This document shows, one piece after another, positions 52,865 to 61,979 of a stretch of DNA of 64,000 nt; position 1 is the first letter of the stretch; each line of letters starts with the position of its first letter. The position numbers were made by a program, and so were the translations under genes. The notes beneath the pieces are model-generated. The model was not told the origin of the DNA and searched no databases. It saw only the letters and a list, made by a program, of their open reading frames with translations. Source of the stretch: Pseudomonas fortuita (lineage in GTDB: Bacteria; Pseudomonadota; Gammaproteobacteria; Pseudomonadales; Pseudomonadaceae); contig NZ_CP114035.2 of assembly GCF_026898135.2 (NCBI RefSeq), positions 5,249,501-5,313,500 of the forward strand. Direction: 5' to 3'.

Positions 52865-53757
52865 GCCTGCTACGGGTGGCCACCACTCAGATGCCGTGCA
52901 GCTGGAACCTGCCCGATAACCTCGACCGCGCCGAACAGCTTGTGCGCCAAGCCGCTGCCAAAGGCGCCCAGGTGATCCTGCTGCAGGAGCTGTTCGCTAC
53001 CCCGTACTTCTGCATCGAACAGGACCACCAGCACCAGGCCCTCGCCCAGCCCTACCCCGGCAGCCCGATGCTGCAGCGCTTCGCTGCGCTGGCCGGCGAG
53101 CTGGGCGTGGTGCTGCCGCTGAGCTGGTACGAGCGCGCCGGCAATGCCTTCTTCAACTCGCTGACCGTGGCCGATGCCGACGGCCGCCTGCTCGGGGTGT
53201 ACCGCAAAACCCACATCCCCAACGCTATCGGCTACCAGGAGAAGGAGTACTTCAGCCCTGGCGACACCGGCTTCAAGGTCTGGGATACCGCCTTTGGCCG
53301 CCTGGGCATTGGTATCTGCTGGGATCAGTGGTTCCCCGAAACCGCTCGCTGCCTGGCACTGATGGGCGCCGAAGTGCTGTTGTTCCCCACCGCCATCGGC
53401 TCCGAGCCCGGCTGCGCCGAACTGGACTCACGCGACCATTGGCAGGTGGCCATGCGCGGCCACGCCGCCGCCAACCTGTTGCCGGTGGTGGCGGCCAATC
53501 GCGTAGGCGATGAAGTCGCCGCCAGCGACGCTTCGTTGAGCATGCGCTTCTATGGTTCGTCGTTCATCTGCGACCACAAGGGCGCCATGCTCGCCGAGGC
53601 CGACCGTGACAACGGCGGCATCTGGCTGCACGACCTGGACCTGGCACGCATGCGCGATGACCGCCTGAGCTGGGGCATCTACCGCGACCGTCGCCCGGAA
53701 ATGTACGCCCCACTGCTGACTCTGGACGGCAAGCATCCCCATACCCTGAGGGCCTGA
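52861..53757 (+). CDS. aguB: N-carbamoylputrescine amidase
   Basis: 298 residues, nitrilase superfamily. Converts N-carbamoylputrescine to putrescine, CO2 and ammonia. Catalytic triad Glu43 (LLQELF), Lys116 (YRKTHIP) and Cys153 (GICWDQWFPE). Overlaps the deiminase gene by 4 bp and is followed after 2 bp by the binding-protein gene. Confidence 0.95.
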   Translation: MSLLRVATTQMPCSWNLPDNLDRAEQLVRQAAAKGAQVILLQELFATPYFCIEQDHQHQALAQPYPGSPMLQRFAALAGELGVVLPLSWYERAGNAFFNSLTVADADGRLLGVYRKTHIPNAIGYQEKEYFSPGDTGFKVWDTAFGRLGIGICWDQWFPETARCLALMGAEVLLFPTAIGSEPGCAELDSRDHWQVAMRGHAAANLLPVVAANRVGDEVAASDASLSMRFYGSSFICDHKGAMLAEADRDNGGIWLHDLDLARMRDDRLSWGIYRDRRPEMYAPLLTLDGKHPHTLRA

Positions 53758-53759
53758 GC

Positions 53760-54845
53760 ATGAAACACCACGTTCTAGCCGCATTGGCGCTGGCCATTTG
53801 CGCCAGCCAGGCCCAGGCCGAACAGGCCGTTTTGCGCCTGTACAACTGGGCCGACTATTTTGCCGAGGACACCCTGAAGCAGTTCACGGCCGAAACCGGC
53901 ATCCAGGTCATCTACGACGTCATGGACGGCAGTGAAGTACTCGAAGCCAAGCTGATGTCCGGGCGCAGTGGCTACGACCTGGTGTTCCCCGGTGACACCG
54001 TTGCCGAACGGCTGATGCGCGCCGGCAGCCTGCAGCCACTGGACCACAGCCGCCTTGAGGCACTGGACGACATCGAGCCTGGCCTGCGCCAGCTGCATGC
54101 CCGGTACCCCAGGGCCAGCCAGGCGACCGTCCCCTACACCTGGGGCACCATCGGCCTGACGGTGAATGCCGAGAAAGTCCGCCAGCGCATGCCCGATGCG
54201 CCGCTGGACAACCTCGACCTGCTGTTCAAGCCGGAGCTGGCGGCCAAGTTCGCCGACTGCGGTATCTCGGTCATCGACTCGCCCGACGAAGTGTTGGCTG
54301 TGGTCCTCAACTACCTGGGGCGCGAGCCACGCAGCGCCAAGCGTGAAGACTTGGCCGCCGCCAGCGAGCTGCTCAAGGCCATACGCCCGTATGTGCGCAA
54401 GTTCCAGTCGCAGCCGGTGACCGAACTGGTCAACGAAAACCTGTGCGTGTCCCTGGGCTATAGCGGCGACGTGATCCAGGCCCAGCGCACGGCCGAGGCC
54501 GCAGGCAAGCACCTGGACTTCCAGTACCGCGTGCCCCGCCAAGGCACCACGGTGTGGATGGACACCATGGCCATCCCGGCCGACGCCAGGCACCCGGAAT
54601 ACGCCTATCGTTTCATCAACTTCGTCATGCGCCCGGCGAACATGGCTGCCATCAGCAACTTCACCGGTTACCCCACAGCCAGCGCCAAGGCGCGCCAGGC
54701 GGTGGACCCACGCATGCGCGACAACCCCGATATCTACCTCGACGAAGCAACCTATGCCCGACTAATACCGGGCCGCGATATTCCACAGGCTGACATGCGG
54801 GCACGCATGCGCGTGTGGACACGCTTCAAGACTGCACAGGACTGA
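53760..54845 (+). CDS. Polyamine-type periplasmic binding protein (PotF/SpuD-like)
   Basis: 361 residues: Sec signal peptide (cleaved after QAQA, ~20) and a PotD/PotF fold (LRLYNWADYFAEDTLKQF, MDGSEVLEAKLMSGRSGYDL). Should bind putrescine, agmatine or a relative. No permease or ATPase genes accompany it, so it must use a transporter encoded elsewhere or serve as a sensor. Confidence 0.92.
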   Translation: MKHHVLAALALAICASQAQAEQAVLRLYNWADYFAEDTLKQFTAETGIQVIYDVMDGSEVLEAKLMSGRSGYDLVFPGDTVAERLMRAGSLQPLDHSRLEALDDIEPGLRQLHARYPRASQATVPYTWGTIGLTVNAEKVRQRMPDAPLDNLDLLFKPELAAKFADCGISVIDSPDEVLAVVLNYLGREPRSAKREDLAAASELLKAIRPYVRKFQSQPVTELVNENLCVSLGYSGDVIQAQRTAEAAGKHLDFQYRVPRQGTTVWMDTMAIPADARHPEYAYRFINFVMRPANMAAISNFTGYPTASAKARQAVDPRMRDNPDIYLDEATYARLIPGRDIPQADMRARMRVWTRFKTAQD

Positions 54846-54848
54846 GCC

Positions 54849-55958
54849 ATGCCAAGCCGTAGAACCTTCCTGCAACTGTCACTGGCGGCCGGCCTCGGCA
54901 CCGGCCTTGGCTTGCCCCTGGGCCTGACTCGCGCCGACGAGCCCGGGCGCTGGCTCATGCCTGACGAGGGCGAACCGCAGCAGCGCGCCTTCATCGCCTT
55001 CGGCGCCCAGGATGTCATCTGGGAAGACTTCACCGCCGATGTGCAAGCTGCCCTGGGCCGCATAGCCCAAGCCATCGCGCGTTATCAGCCGGTCACCGTG
55101 TTCTGCCGGGCAAGCGAACGAAAGCTGGCCGAGCAGCACTGCGCCAGCCCGCGCACAAGCTTTGTCGAGTGCGAACTGGACGACATCTGGATGCGCGACA
55201 TCGGCGCCAACTTCGTCCTCAATGACGACGGCGCGCTGGGCGCGGTGGATTTCAACTTCAACGGCTGGGGCAACAAGCAGCGCCACCGCAACGATGCACA
55301 GCTGGCCAAGCGGATCGCCACACTCGCCGGCGCGCGCTATCAGCGCAGCGAGTTGGTCGGTGAAGGAGGTGCCATCGAAGTGGATGGCCATGGCACCGGC
55401 ATCATGACCGAAAGCAGCTGGGTCAATGCCAACCGCAACAAGGGCTGGAGCAAGGCCGAGGTCGAGGCCGAGCTCAAGGAGCGCTTGGGGTTGAGCAAGG
55501 TTATCTGGCTGCCGGGCATCGCCGGTGAGGACATCACTGACGGGCATGTGGATTTCTATGCCCGCTTCGTGCGGCCGGGGGTGGTGATTGCCAACCTGGA
55601 CAACGACGCGGAATCGTATGACCACGGCGTGACGCGCAAGCATCTTGAGATCCTCAAGCGCGCTACCGATGCAGAAGGCCGGACGTTGCAGATTCATGTC
55701 GTGTCACCGCCACAGCGCGGGCGGCGTAACAGGTTCAGCAAGGGCAATGAAGACTTTGCGGCCGGATACGTCAATTACTTCGTGATCAATGGCGCGATCA
55801 TCGCGCCGCAGTTTGGTGATGCGCAGGCGGATGAAGAGGCTCGGGCGTTGCTGGCGGCGTTGTACCCGGGGCGCGATATCGTGCAGCTGGATATTGATGC
55901 CATTGCCGCCGGGGGTGGCGGGATTCACTGTGTGACCCATCAGTGTCCGGCTGTTTGA
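54849..55958 (+). CDS. Agmatine deiminase-family protein with a Tat signal (exported)
   Basis: 369 residues. The N-terminus MPSRRTFLQLSLAAGLGTG is a twin-arginine (SRRxFLQ) signal, so the enzyme should be folded and exported to the periplasm. Catalytic elements are intact: DDIWMRDIGANFV, GEDITDGHVDFYARF and Cys361 in GGGGIHCVTHQ. Starts 3 bp after the binding-protein gene. It is a paralogue of the first deiminase in the operon. Suggests extracytoplasmic agmatine conversion feeding the adjacent binding protein, as inference. Confidence 0.9.
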   Translation: MPSRRTFLQLSLAAGLGTGLGLPLGLTRADEPGRWLMPDEGEPQQRAFIAFGAQDVIWEDFTADVQAALGRIAQAIARYQPVTVFCRASERKLAEQHCASPRTSFVECELDDIWMRDIGANFVLNDDGALGAVDFNFNGWGNKQRHRNDAQLAKRIATLAGARYQRSELVGEGGAIEVDGHGTGIMTESSWVNANRNKGWSKAEVEAELKERLGLSKVIWLPGIAGEDITDGHVDFYARFVRPGVVIANLDNDAESYDHGVTRKHLEILKRATDAEGRTLQIHVVSPPQRGRRNRFSKGNEDFAAGYVNYFVINGAIIAPQFGDAQADEEARALLAALYPGRDIVQLDIDAIAAGGGGIHCVTHQCPAV

Positions 55959-55971
55959 GTTGTGTTGCCTG

Positions 55972-56076
55972 ACCTGGCCTCTTCGCGGCTAAAGCCGCTC
56001 CCACAAGGGCCCCGCCGCTCTCAAGGGCTGTGTAATACCTGTGGGAGCGGCTTTAGCCGCGAAGAGGCCGGCACAG
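55972..56076. repeat. REP pair, inverted
   Basis: Two inverted REP copies (TTCGCGGCTAAAGCCGCTCC and GGGAGCGGCTTTAGCCGCGA), a variant with a GCTAAAGCC loop, between the deiminase and cytochrome genes. Confidence 0.86.
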
Positions 56077-56082
56077 TTAAAT

Positions 56083-56616
56083 TCAATCCCGGCGCCGTCG
56101 ACGCCCGGTGATCATAGACAACGGCAGGTTCTCGCGCAGGCGCACACTCTCGTAGATGGCCGCCAGCACATGCACACACACCAACGCCAACACCGCATCG
56201 GCCAACCAGCTGTGCAGGTCGGTCGGCCAATCGGCGCCCCACAGCGCGTCCACCTCCTGGGACGCCCAGCCGGTCAGGACCAGCCCTGCGATACCGGTGA
56301 GCATCAACAGCATCACCAGGGCGCCAATTGGCGAATGCCCCAGGCGATGACAAGGCTCGCCGCGCAGCAGCGCACGGGCATGCACTGCCAGGCGCGCCGG
56401 GGTTGGCCAGAAATCGGCCCAGCGCGCACTGGGTGGCCCGACAAAGCCCCAGACCACGCGCGCCACGACACAGGCCAGTGCGTAGTAACCCAGCCACTGG
56501 TGCCAGTCGTCACCTTCTTCGTTGAAAAAATAGTCGGCGAAGAACACACCGGCGATGGAGAGATGGCACAGCCGCAGGAGCGGGTCCCACAGCTGCACCG
56601 TGCCGTCGCTGTTCAA
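56083..56616 (-). CDS. Cytochrome b561-type membrane protein
   Basis: 177 residues, about four helices with haem-ligand histidines in DPLLRLCHLSIAG, WHQWLGYYAL, DLHSWLADAVLAL and VCVHVLAAIYES. Starts at TTG 56616, overlapping the stop of the PepSY gene (TTGA); GTG 56598 is an alternative. Probably passes electrons in the inner membrane; partner unknown. Confidence 0.85.
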   Translation of the reverse strand: MNSDGTVQLWDPLLRLCHLSIAGVFFADYFFNEEGDDWHQWLGYYALACVVARVVWGFVGPPSARWADFWPTPARLAVHARALLRGEPCHRLGHSPIGALVMLLMLTGIAGLVLTGWASQEVDALWGADWPTDLHSWLADAVLALVCVHVLAAIYESVRLRENLPLSMITGRRRRRD

Positions 56617-56879
56617 TCGTGGTACTCGGACTTGACCGCCTTGCCGCTCACCGGGTCATGGTAGATCTCGACCTTGCGGCCATCCTTGTCGAGACCATAG
56701 ATCTCGTAGCAGTTGCCCTTGGTAACCTTGAACTTGTTGATCTTGTAACCCTGCTCCTTGAGCTGGGCCTGGAACTTTTCCTGGTCTTGCCAGGTGCTTT
56801 TGTCTGCGGTGGTGCATTGGGTGGCGGCGAATGCTGTGCTGCTGCCGATCAGTAGCATCAAGGCGATGAGGGTGCGCAT
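56613..56879 (-). CDS. Small secreted PepSY-domain protein
   Basis: 88 residues from ATG 56879: signal peptide cleaved after TAFA (~19), then a PepSY domain (EKFQAQLKEQGYKINKFKVTKG, DGRKVEIYHDPVSGK). Such proteins often pair with cytochrome b561, as here (4-bp overlap). Function unknown. Confidence 0.86.
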   Translation of the reverse strand: MRTLIALMLLIGSSTAFAATQCTTADKSTWQDQEKFQAQLKEQGYKINKFKVTKGNCYEIYGLDKDGRKVEIYHDPVSGKAVKSEYHD

Positions 56880-57054
56880 GGGTATGGGCTCCATTCAGTT
56901 GAGTGAAAACAGCACGGAATTCAGCTTAGTTGGATAGCCCGCCGAGCGCCCATTGATTTGTTTTTCACATCAATCCGAAAGAAAAACAAACTTAACAAAT
57001 GAGCCAAAGCCACCGATGCTTGGGCATTACGCCCATCGCACGGAGAACAACAAC

Positions 57055-58233
57055 ATGAATGACGTGGTCATCGTCGCCGCTACCCGCACCGCCATCGGCA
57101 GCTTTCAGGGCGCCCTGGCCACGGTACCTGCGGTCGACCTCGGTGCCGCCGTGATCAAGCGCCTGCTGGAGCAGACCGGGCTGGACCCGGCGCAGGTGGA
57201 CGAAGTGATCCTCGGCCAGGTGCTCACCGCCGGTGCCGGCCAGAACCCGGCGCGTCAGGCCGCGATCAAGGCCGGCTTGCCCTACAGCGTACCGGCACTG
57301 ACCCTGAACAAGGTCTGCGGCTCGGGCCTCAAGGCACTGCACCTGGCCGCACAGGCCATCCGCTGCGGTGATGCCGATGTTGTGATTGCCGGTGGCCAGG
57401 AAAACATGAGCCTTGCCCCCTATGTGATGCCTTCAGCCCGCACTGGCCAGCGTATGGGCCATGGCCAGCTGATCGACAGCATGATCACCGATGGCCTGTG
57501 GGATGCCTTCAACGACTACCACATGGGCATCACCGCCGAGAACCTTGTGGACAAGTACGGCCTGAGCCGTGAACAGCAGGACGCTTTCGCCGCCGAGTCG
57601 CAGCGCAAGGCCGTGGCGGCCATCGAGGCCGGGCGCTTCAACGATGAAATCACCCCGATCGTGTTGCCGCAGAAAAAAGGTGAGCCCAAGGTGTTCGCCC
57701 AGGACGAACAGCCACGCCCGGACACCACCGCTGACTCCCTGGCCAAACTGCGTCCTGCGTTCAAGAAGGATGGCAGCGTTACCGCTGGCAACGCCTCCAG
57801 CCTGAATGACGGCGCCGCCGCCGTGCTGCTGATGAGTGCCGCCAAGGCCAAAGCCCTGGGCCTGCCGGTGCTGGCGAAGATCGCCGCCTATGCCAGTGCA
57901 GGGGTAGACCCGGCAATCATGGGTATCGGCCCGGTTTCAGCGACTCAGCGTTGCCTGGACAAGGCCGGTTGGCAACTGGCCGAACTGGACCTGATCGAAG
58001 CCAACGAAGCCTTTGCCGCACAGGCGCTGGCAGTGGGCAAGGTGCTGGAATGGGATGCTGCGCGGGTCAACGTGAATGGCGGGGCGATTGCCCTGGGCCA
58101 CCCGATTGGCGCTTCCGGGTGCCGGGTGCTGGTGACCTTGCTGCACGAGATGATCAAGCGGGACGCCAAGAAAGGCCTGGCGACCTTGTGCATCGGGGGT
58201 GGGCAAGGCGTGGCGCTGGCGATCGAGCGCTGA
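57055..58233 (+). CDS. Acetyl-CoA C-acetyltransferase (thiolase II)
   Basis: 392 residues. Catalytic Cys88 ([12 protein letters not shown]), His349 (GHPIGASG) and Cys379 (CIGGGQG) are intact. Condenses or cleaves acetoacetyl-CoA. The ATG 57055 lies after CGGAGAACAACAAC; a longer frame upstream starts within an AT-rich leader and is unlikely. Not linked to beta-oxidation genes here. Confidence 0.94.
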   Translation: MNDVVIVAATRTAIGSFQGALATVPAVDLGAAVIKRLLEQTGLDPAQVDEVILGQVLTAGAGQNPARQAAIKAGLPYSVPALTLNKVCGSGLKALHLAAQAIRCGDADVVIAGGQENMSLAPYVMPSARTGQRMGHGQLIDSMITDGLWDAFNDYHMGITAENLVDKYGLSREQQDAFAAESQRKAVAAIEAGRFNDEITPIVLPQKKGEPKVFAQDEQPRPDTTADSLAKLRPAFKKDGSVTAGNASSLNDGAAAVLLMSAAKAKALGLPVLAKIAAYASAGVDPAIMGIGPVSATQRCLDKAGWQLAELDLIEANEAFAAQALAVGKVLEWDAARVNVNGGAIALGHPIGASGCRVLVTLLHEMIKRDAKKGLATLCIGGGQGVALAIER

Positions 58234-58237
58234 TCAG

Positions 58238-58391
58238 CAGGCCCGGCCTATTCGCGGGTAAACCCGCTCCCACAGGGACCGCACAAGTTTCAAGGTTTAT
58301 GCTGTACCTGTGGGGCCAGGGACCACATGAATTTTCAAGGCTTGCACTGTACCTGTGGGAGCGGGTTTACCCGCGAAGAGGCCGGCACAGG
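58238..58391. repeat. REP cluster with an internal duplicated segment
   Basis: Outer inverted REP copies (TTCGCGGGTAAACCCGCTCC and GGGAGCGGGTTTACCCGCGA) enclose two diverged ~30-bp copies (near 58287-58316 and 58333-58362) of TTTCAAGG...GCTGTACCTGTGGG. Looks like a REP pair with a partial tandem duplication of one arm. Confidence 0.8.
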
Positions 58392-58401
58392 CAGCCGATG
58401 A

Positions 58402-59202
58402 TCAAGCCGCAGCGCGGTTCTGTTCCAGTGCAGCAGCCAGCACCGCGACTTCCTGGCACTTCTGCACAGCCAGGTCCAGCGGGCAGTGCAGCAGCGCACA
58501 AGATGGCGCCAGCCACAGCCGCTCTCCCAGGCGCTCATGGGCATCGTACAGCAGGTCCAGGGTCTGTCCCAGGTTGCAAGGCGCGGGGTTGACGCCGTCA
58601 ACCAGGCCCAGCGAAAGCACTTTGTAGGCCGGCAGGCGGTCGAGGATGGTCACGTACTGGTCGGGTGCCTGCACCAGGTCGATGTGCAGGCCATCGACCG
58701 GCAGGTTGGCGGCCAGGCCGAGGTTGCCGCCAAGGCCACCCGAGTAGGTGGCAATCAGCTTCTTCAAGGGCGCGCGCTGAAGGATGTTATAGACGCGCTC
58801 GAAAGCGTTTTTCCAGTCTTGAGGCAGATGTTCGGCGAGAATCGGCTCATCGATCTGTACCCACTCGACGCCCAGCGCAGCCCGGCGGTTGAGATACTGG
58901 TCATAGAGCGGCAGCAGGGTCTCGAGGCGCTCCAGCTTGTCGGTCCCGTCGTTGTTTTCGCCCTGCCACAAATAGGTCAATGGGCCGATTACCACTGGCT
59001 TGACCGCGTGGCCCAAGGCCTTGGCTTGCGCCACTTCGTCGAAGAGTTGCGCCCAGCCAAGGTCGAACGGTTGGTCAAGCCAGGCAAAGTCGCCAACGGG
59101 CAGCAGTTCGATGCCGGCGTCTTTCTGCACCTGCCAGTGGCGGGCACGCAGCTCGCGGTTGCCACCGATGCGTGGAAAGCCCAGGTTGTGTGCCAGTGCC
59201 AT
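58402..59202 (-). pseudogene. Shortened MetE-like (cobalamin-independent methionine synthase) N-terminal domain
   Basis: 266 residues from ATG 59202 (AAGGGAC ahead), open throughout. Clear MetE N-domain blocks appear (MALAHNLGFPRIG, ELRARHWQVQKDAGI, VKPVVIGPLTYLWQGE, EWVQIDEPILAEHLPQDWK, NLPVDGLHIDLVQAPDQY), but several internal stretches of the family are missing, notably after GFPRIG and after VGDFAWLDQ, and near LHCPLDLAVQKCQEV. The whole catalytic C-terminal barrel, with the zinc and homocysteine site, is absent. Methionine synthase activity is not possible. A retained short paralogue of other function cannot be excluded, since the frame is open. Confidence 0.75.
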
Positions 59203-59256
59203 GTCTTGTCCCTTCAGCATGCATAAATGAATGAGGGGATTGTCCGGTTGACAATG

Positions 59257-59272
59257 GTTTGAGACAAACTCA
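59257..59272. promoter_or_regulatory. Overlapping dyads upstream of the MetE-like gene
   Basis: TGAGACAAACTCA (59260-59272) is a perfect TGAG-N5-CTCA dyad similar in spacing to MetR sites, and overlaps the palindrome GTTTG-AGA-CAAAC (59257-59269). It lies between the MetE-like gene and the divergent reductase gene. Regulator not shown. Confidence 0.45.
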
Positions 59273-59410
59273 TTAAATTTGAGATGAACCCAAGATTTTT
59301 TCATGATCATGCTGATGTCTCATTCAGAGCACCACCCTGCGCATCCGGACATGACCCCGCCCGCCTTGTGCCGCACAATGCCACCCTGACCACACCAGGT
59401 GCCCGGCCAC

Positions 59411-60898
59411 ATGAGCCTGCTGAAAACCGCGCTGCGCGAACAGAACTTCGTCTGCGTCATGGAGTTCGTCCCCAAGCCTTCCACAGAACGCTTCGCCGCC
59501 ATGGAAGCGATCATGGCCCGTGCGCACCTGTGCGGCTGGCCGATGACCGTGGCCATCGGCGATCGCGTCGGCAGCCCGCTGGACATGTCGCCGCTGGACG
59601 CCCTCGCCGCTTTCAGCAACCCGGTACCTGCCTTGCCGCACTTTTCCGGCAAGGACCGCGAGCGTCACCACCTGCTCGCCCAACTGCAGCGTATGGACGC
59701 CGCGGGCCTCGACCAGCTGTTGCTGCTGACCGGCGACCGCCTGCCCGGCCACGAGCCCGGCCAACGCCCCGTACGCTACCTGGAATCGGTCGCCGCCCTG
59801 CAGCTCGCCCGCCAGGCTTGCCCGCACTGGCTGCTGGGCGCTGCCCTGAACCCGTTCAAGTACTGTGAGGAAGAAGGCGGCGCCCAGTATTTCAAGGCCG
59901 AGAAAAAGCTGGCAGCGGGGGCCGACTTCCTCACGCTGCAACTGGGCTTCGACGCCGCCAAGCATCAGGAAGCCATGCACTGGATGCGCCGCCAGCCCAC
60001 GCCCCTGCCCATGCTGGCCTGCCTCATGAGCCTTACCCACGGGCGTGCGGCCATGCTCGACCACGTGGCCGGCGTCACTGTCACCCCGTCCATGCGTGAC
60101 ATGCTCGAAGCGGAGACCGCGCAGTCCAAGGTGTTTGCCCAGGCGCGCAGTGTTGACCGCCTGGCCTTGCAGATCATCGGTGTAAAGCTGATGGGTTACG
60201 CCGGTGTGCACCTGTCAGGGGTTCACGAACTCAAACAGCTGCTGGCTCTGGAAGCCCGTATCGAGCACTGGCAAACCCAGGTCCACACGCTGGAGCAGTG
60301 GGCGCCCGCCTGGCAGGCCAGTTGGCAGATGCCCGGGCTGCCGGCGGTGATCTTCCATCCGCCGCAAGCGGCCTGGCGGCAGGGCGAATCGCGGGTCGAT
60401 GCCTCCTTCAAAGAGAAAGCACGCTATCACCTGATGCACGGCATGCATTCGCTGCTGTTCAGCCGCCGCAATGGCTTGAGCAAGGCATTTGGCTGGGCGG
60501 TTCGCCGGCCGCTGTGGGCTACGCGCGTTGGTGCTCAGGTGTTGCACAAAGTGGAACGTGCGGTGAAACGGCCATGGGTGGGTTGCGATACGTGCGGCCG
60601 CTGCCGTCTGGAAGACACGCTGTACGTCTGCCCGGAAACCTGCCCCAAGGGCTTGGCCAACGGCCCTTGCGGCGGTACCGCACTGAACCGCTGCGAGTTC
60701 GGCGACCGCGAGTGCATCCACAGCGTCAAGTACCGCACCGCCAAGGCAGTGCGGCAGACCGCTGTGCTGACCGAGCGCCTGATCCCGTGCATCGAGGTTG
60801 AAACCCGCCACCGCAGCTCGTGGCCGCAGTGGTTCCAGGCCGCAACGCCGCGGCGGGTCAGCCCGCAGCCAGCGCCTCGAAGCCAGCCCGAATCATAG
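59411..60898 (+). CDS. Methylenetetrahydrofolate reductase-family protein with cysteine-rich C-terminal domain
   Basis: 495 residues, longer than MetF (~290). The N-terminal TIM-barrel part (~1-310) has the MTHFR pattern (CVMEFVPKPSTE, LLLTGDRLPG, GADFLTLQLGFD, VTVTPSM). The C-terminal part (~395-450) holds a cysteine cluster GCDTCGRCRLEDTLYVCPETC and GPCGGTALNRCEFGDREC typical of the MTHFR C-terminal zinc-binding/FeS domain. ATG 59411 is chosen over an in-frame start 12 bp upstream. Facing the MetE remnant, so it probably once formed a methionine module. The 3' end overlaps the next gene by 41 bp on the opposite strand. Confidence 0.86.
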   Translation: MSLLKTALREQNFVCVMEFVPKPSTERFAAMEAIMARAHLCGWPMTVAIGDRVGSPLDMSPLDALAAFSNPVPALPHFSGKDRERHHLLAQLQRMDAAGLDQLLLLTGDRLPGHEPGQRPVRYLESVAALQLARQACPHWLLGAALNPFKYCEEEGGAQYFKAEKKLAAGADFLTLQLGFDAAKHQEAMHWMRRQPTPLPMLACLMSLTHGRAAMLDHVAGVTVTPSMRDMLEAETAQSKVFAQARSVDRLALQIIGVKLMGYAGVHLSGVHELKQLLALEARIEHWQTQVHTLEQWAPAWQASWQMPGLPAVIFHPPQAAWRQGESRVDASFKEKARYHLMHGMHSLLFSRRNGLSKAFGWAVRRPLWATRVGAQVLHKVERAVKRPWVGCDTCGRCRLEDTLYVCPETCPKGLANGPCGGTALNRCEFGDRECIHSVKYRTAKAVRQTAVLTERLIPCIEVETRHRSSWPQWFQAATPRRVSPQPAPRSQPES

Positions 60899-61835
60899 CC
60901 TCGGGCAGTTCATCGGCGATGAACACCATCACGCTCTCACGGGTTTCACCCTCGGCCCACTGGGCGTCCCAGTCAAAGCCGTAGAGCTTGAGCACGCCCT
61001 GGAAGACCAGCTTGCGGTCTTCACCGGCGATGTTCAGCACGCCCTTGTAGCGCAGCAGCTGTTTGCCATGAGTTTCCAGCAGCTCGTTCATGAAACCGCT
61101 GAGGCGGTCGATATCCAGCGCGGTTTCCGTGCGCAGCACCAGCGTCGAGATCCTGTCCGGCGTGGCGGGCTTGAGCACCGGGCGAAGCGCCGGTTTCAGG
61201 TTTGCGCCCAGGTCAGGGTTGAGGTTGAAACCACGCACATCCAGTAGCTCAGCCAGGTCGATGCGGCCGTGTTCGACGACACCGATGGCGGCCCGGCCAT
61301 TGATGCGCGCCAGGCGCTCGCGCAGAGCCTGCACCGCAGCCGGTTCAGCCAGGTCGGTCTTGCTCAGCAGCAGGCGATCGGCAAAGCCGACCTGGGCCTG
61401 GGCGATGGTCTGGGTCAGGTGCAGTTCGGCATGAACCGCATCGACCAGGGTGATGATGCCGTCAAGGATATAGCGCTCACGCAGCTCCTCGTCGATGAAA
61501 AAGGTTTGCGCCACAGGCGCCGGGTCGGCCAGGCCGGTGCATTCGATGACCAGGCGCTCGAAGGCGATCTCGCCTGCGTCCAGGCGTTCGAGCAGCAGGT
61601 ACAAGGCGCGTGTGAGGTCGCCGTGGATGCTGCAGCACACGCAGCCATTGGCCAGGGTCATCACCTGCACCGGCTCGTCGCCCAGCAGCTGGCTGTCGAT
61701 GCCGGCCTCGCTGAATTCGTTTTCGATCACGGCAATCTTCAGGCCGTGCTCGGCCTTGAGCATGTGCTTGAGCAAGGTGGTCTTGCCAGCACCAAGGAAA
61801 CCTGTGAGTACGGTTACGGGAATAGGCGTCTGCAC
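60858..61835 (-). CDS. yjiA: CobW/YjiA-family metal-binding GTPase
   Basis: 325 residues from GTG 61835, chosen because GGAG is 9 bases upstream; ATG 61844 would sit directly on that site. P-loop FLGAGKTT (13-20), metal-binding CxCC at 65-68 (NGCVCCSIHGD), LVIECTGLADP and SKTDLAEP (NKxD variant), and a CobW C-terminal domain (KGVLNIAGEDRKLVFQGV). Its place beside yjiX and btsT equals the E. coli yjiA-yjiX-btsT order. Confidence 0.92.
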   Translation of the reverse strand: MQTPIPVTVLTGFLGAGKTTLLKHMLKAEHGLKIAVIENEFSEAGIDSQLLGDEPVQVMTLANGCVCCSIHGDLTRALYLLLERLDAGEIAFERLVIECTGLADPAPVAQTFFIDEELRERYILDGIITLVDAVHAELHLTQTIAQAQVGFADRLLLSKTDLAEPAAVQALRERLARINGRAAIGVVEHGRIDLAELLDVRGFNLNPDLGANLKPALRPVLKPATPDRISTLVLRTETALDIDRLSGFMNELLETHGKQLLRYKGVLNIAGEDRKLVFQGVLKLYGFDWDAQWAEGETRESVMVFIADELPEAMIRAGFEALAAG

Positions 61836-61862
61836 GCAGAACATCTCCTGTGCGGAAAAAAC

Positions 61863-61962
61863 AGTGGCCTCATCGCCGGCAAGCCAGCTCCCACAGGTAC
61901 TGCACAGACTTGTGGCCTATGGAGTACCTGTGGGAGCTGGCGTGCCGGCGATGAGGCCGGAC
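61863..61962. repeat. REP pair, inverted (CATCGCCGGCAAG variant)
   Basis: Two inverted REP copies (CATCGCCGGCAAGCCAGCTC and GAGCTGGCGTGCCGGCGATG) between yjiX and yjiA. Confidence 0.85.
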
Positions 61963-61979
61963 AGGTCAACGCTTAGGGT

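Noticed and set aside
59203..59410. Riboswitch ahead of the MetE-like or MTHFR-like gene
   Set aside because: No conserved cobalamin- or SAM-type core or terminator alternative could be seen; only short dyads are present.
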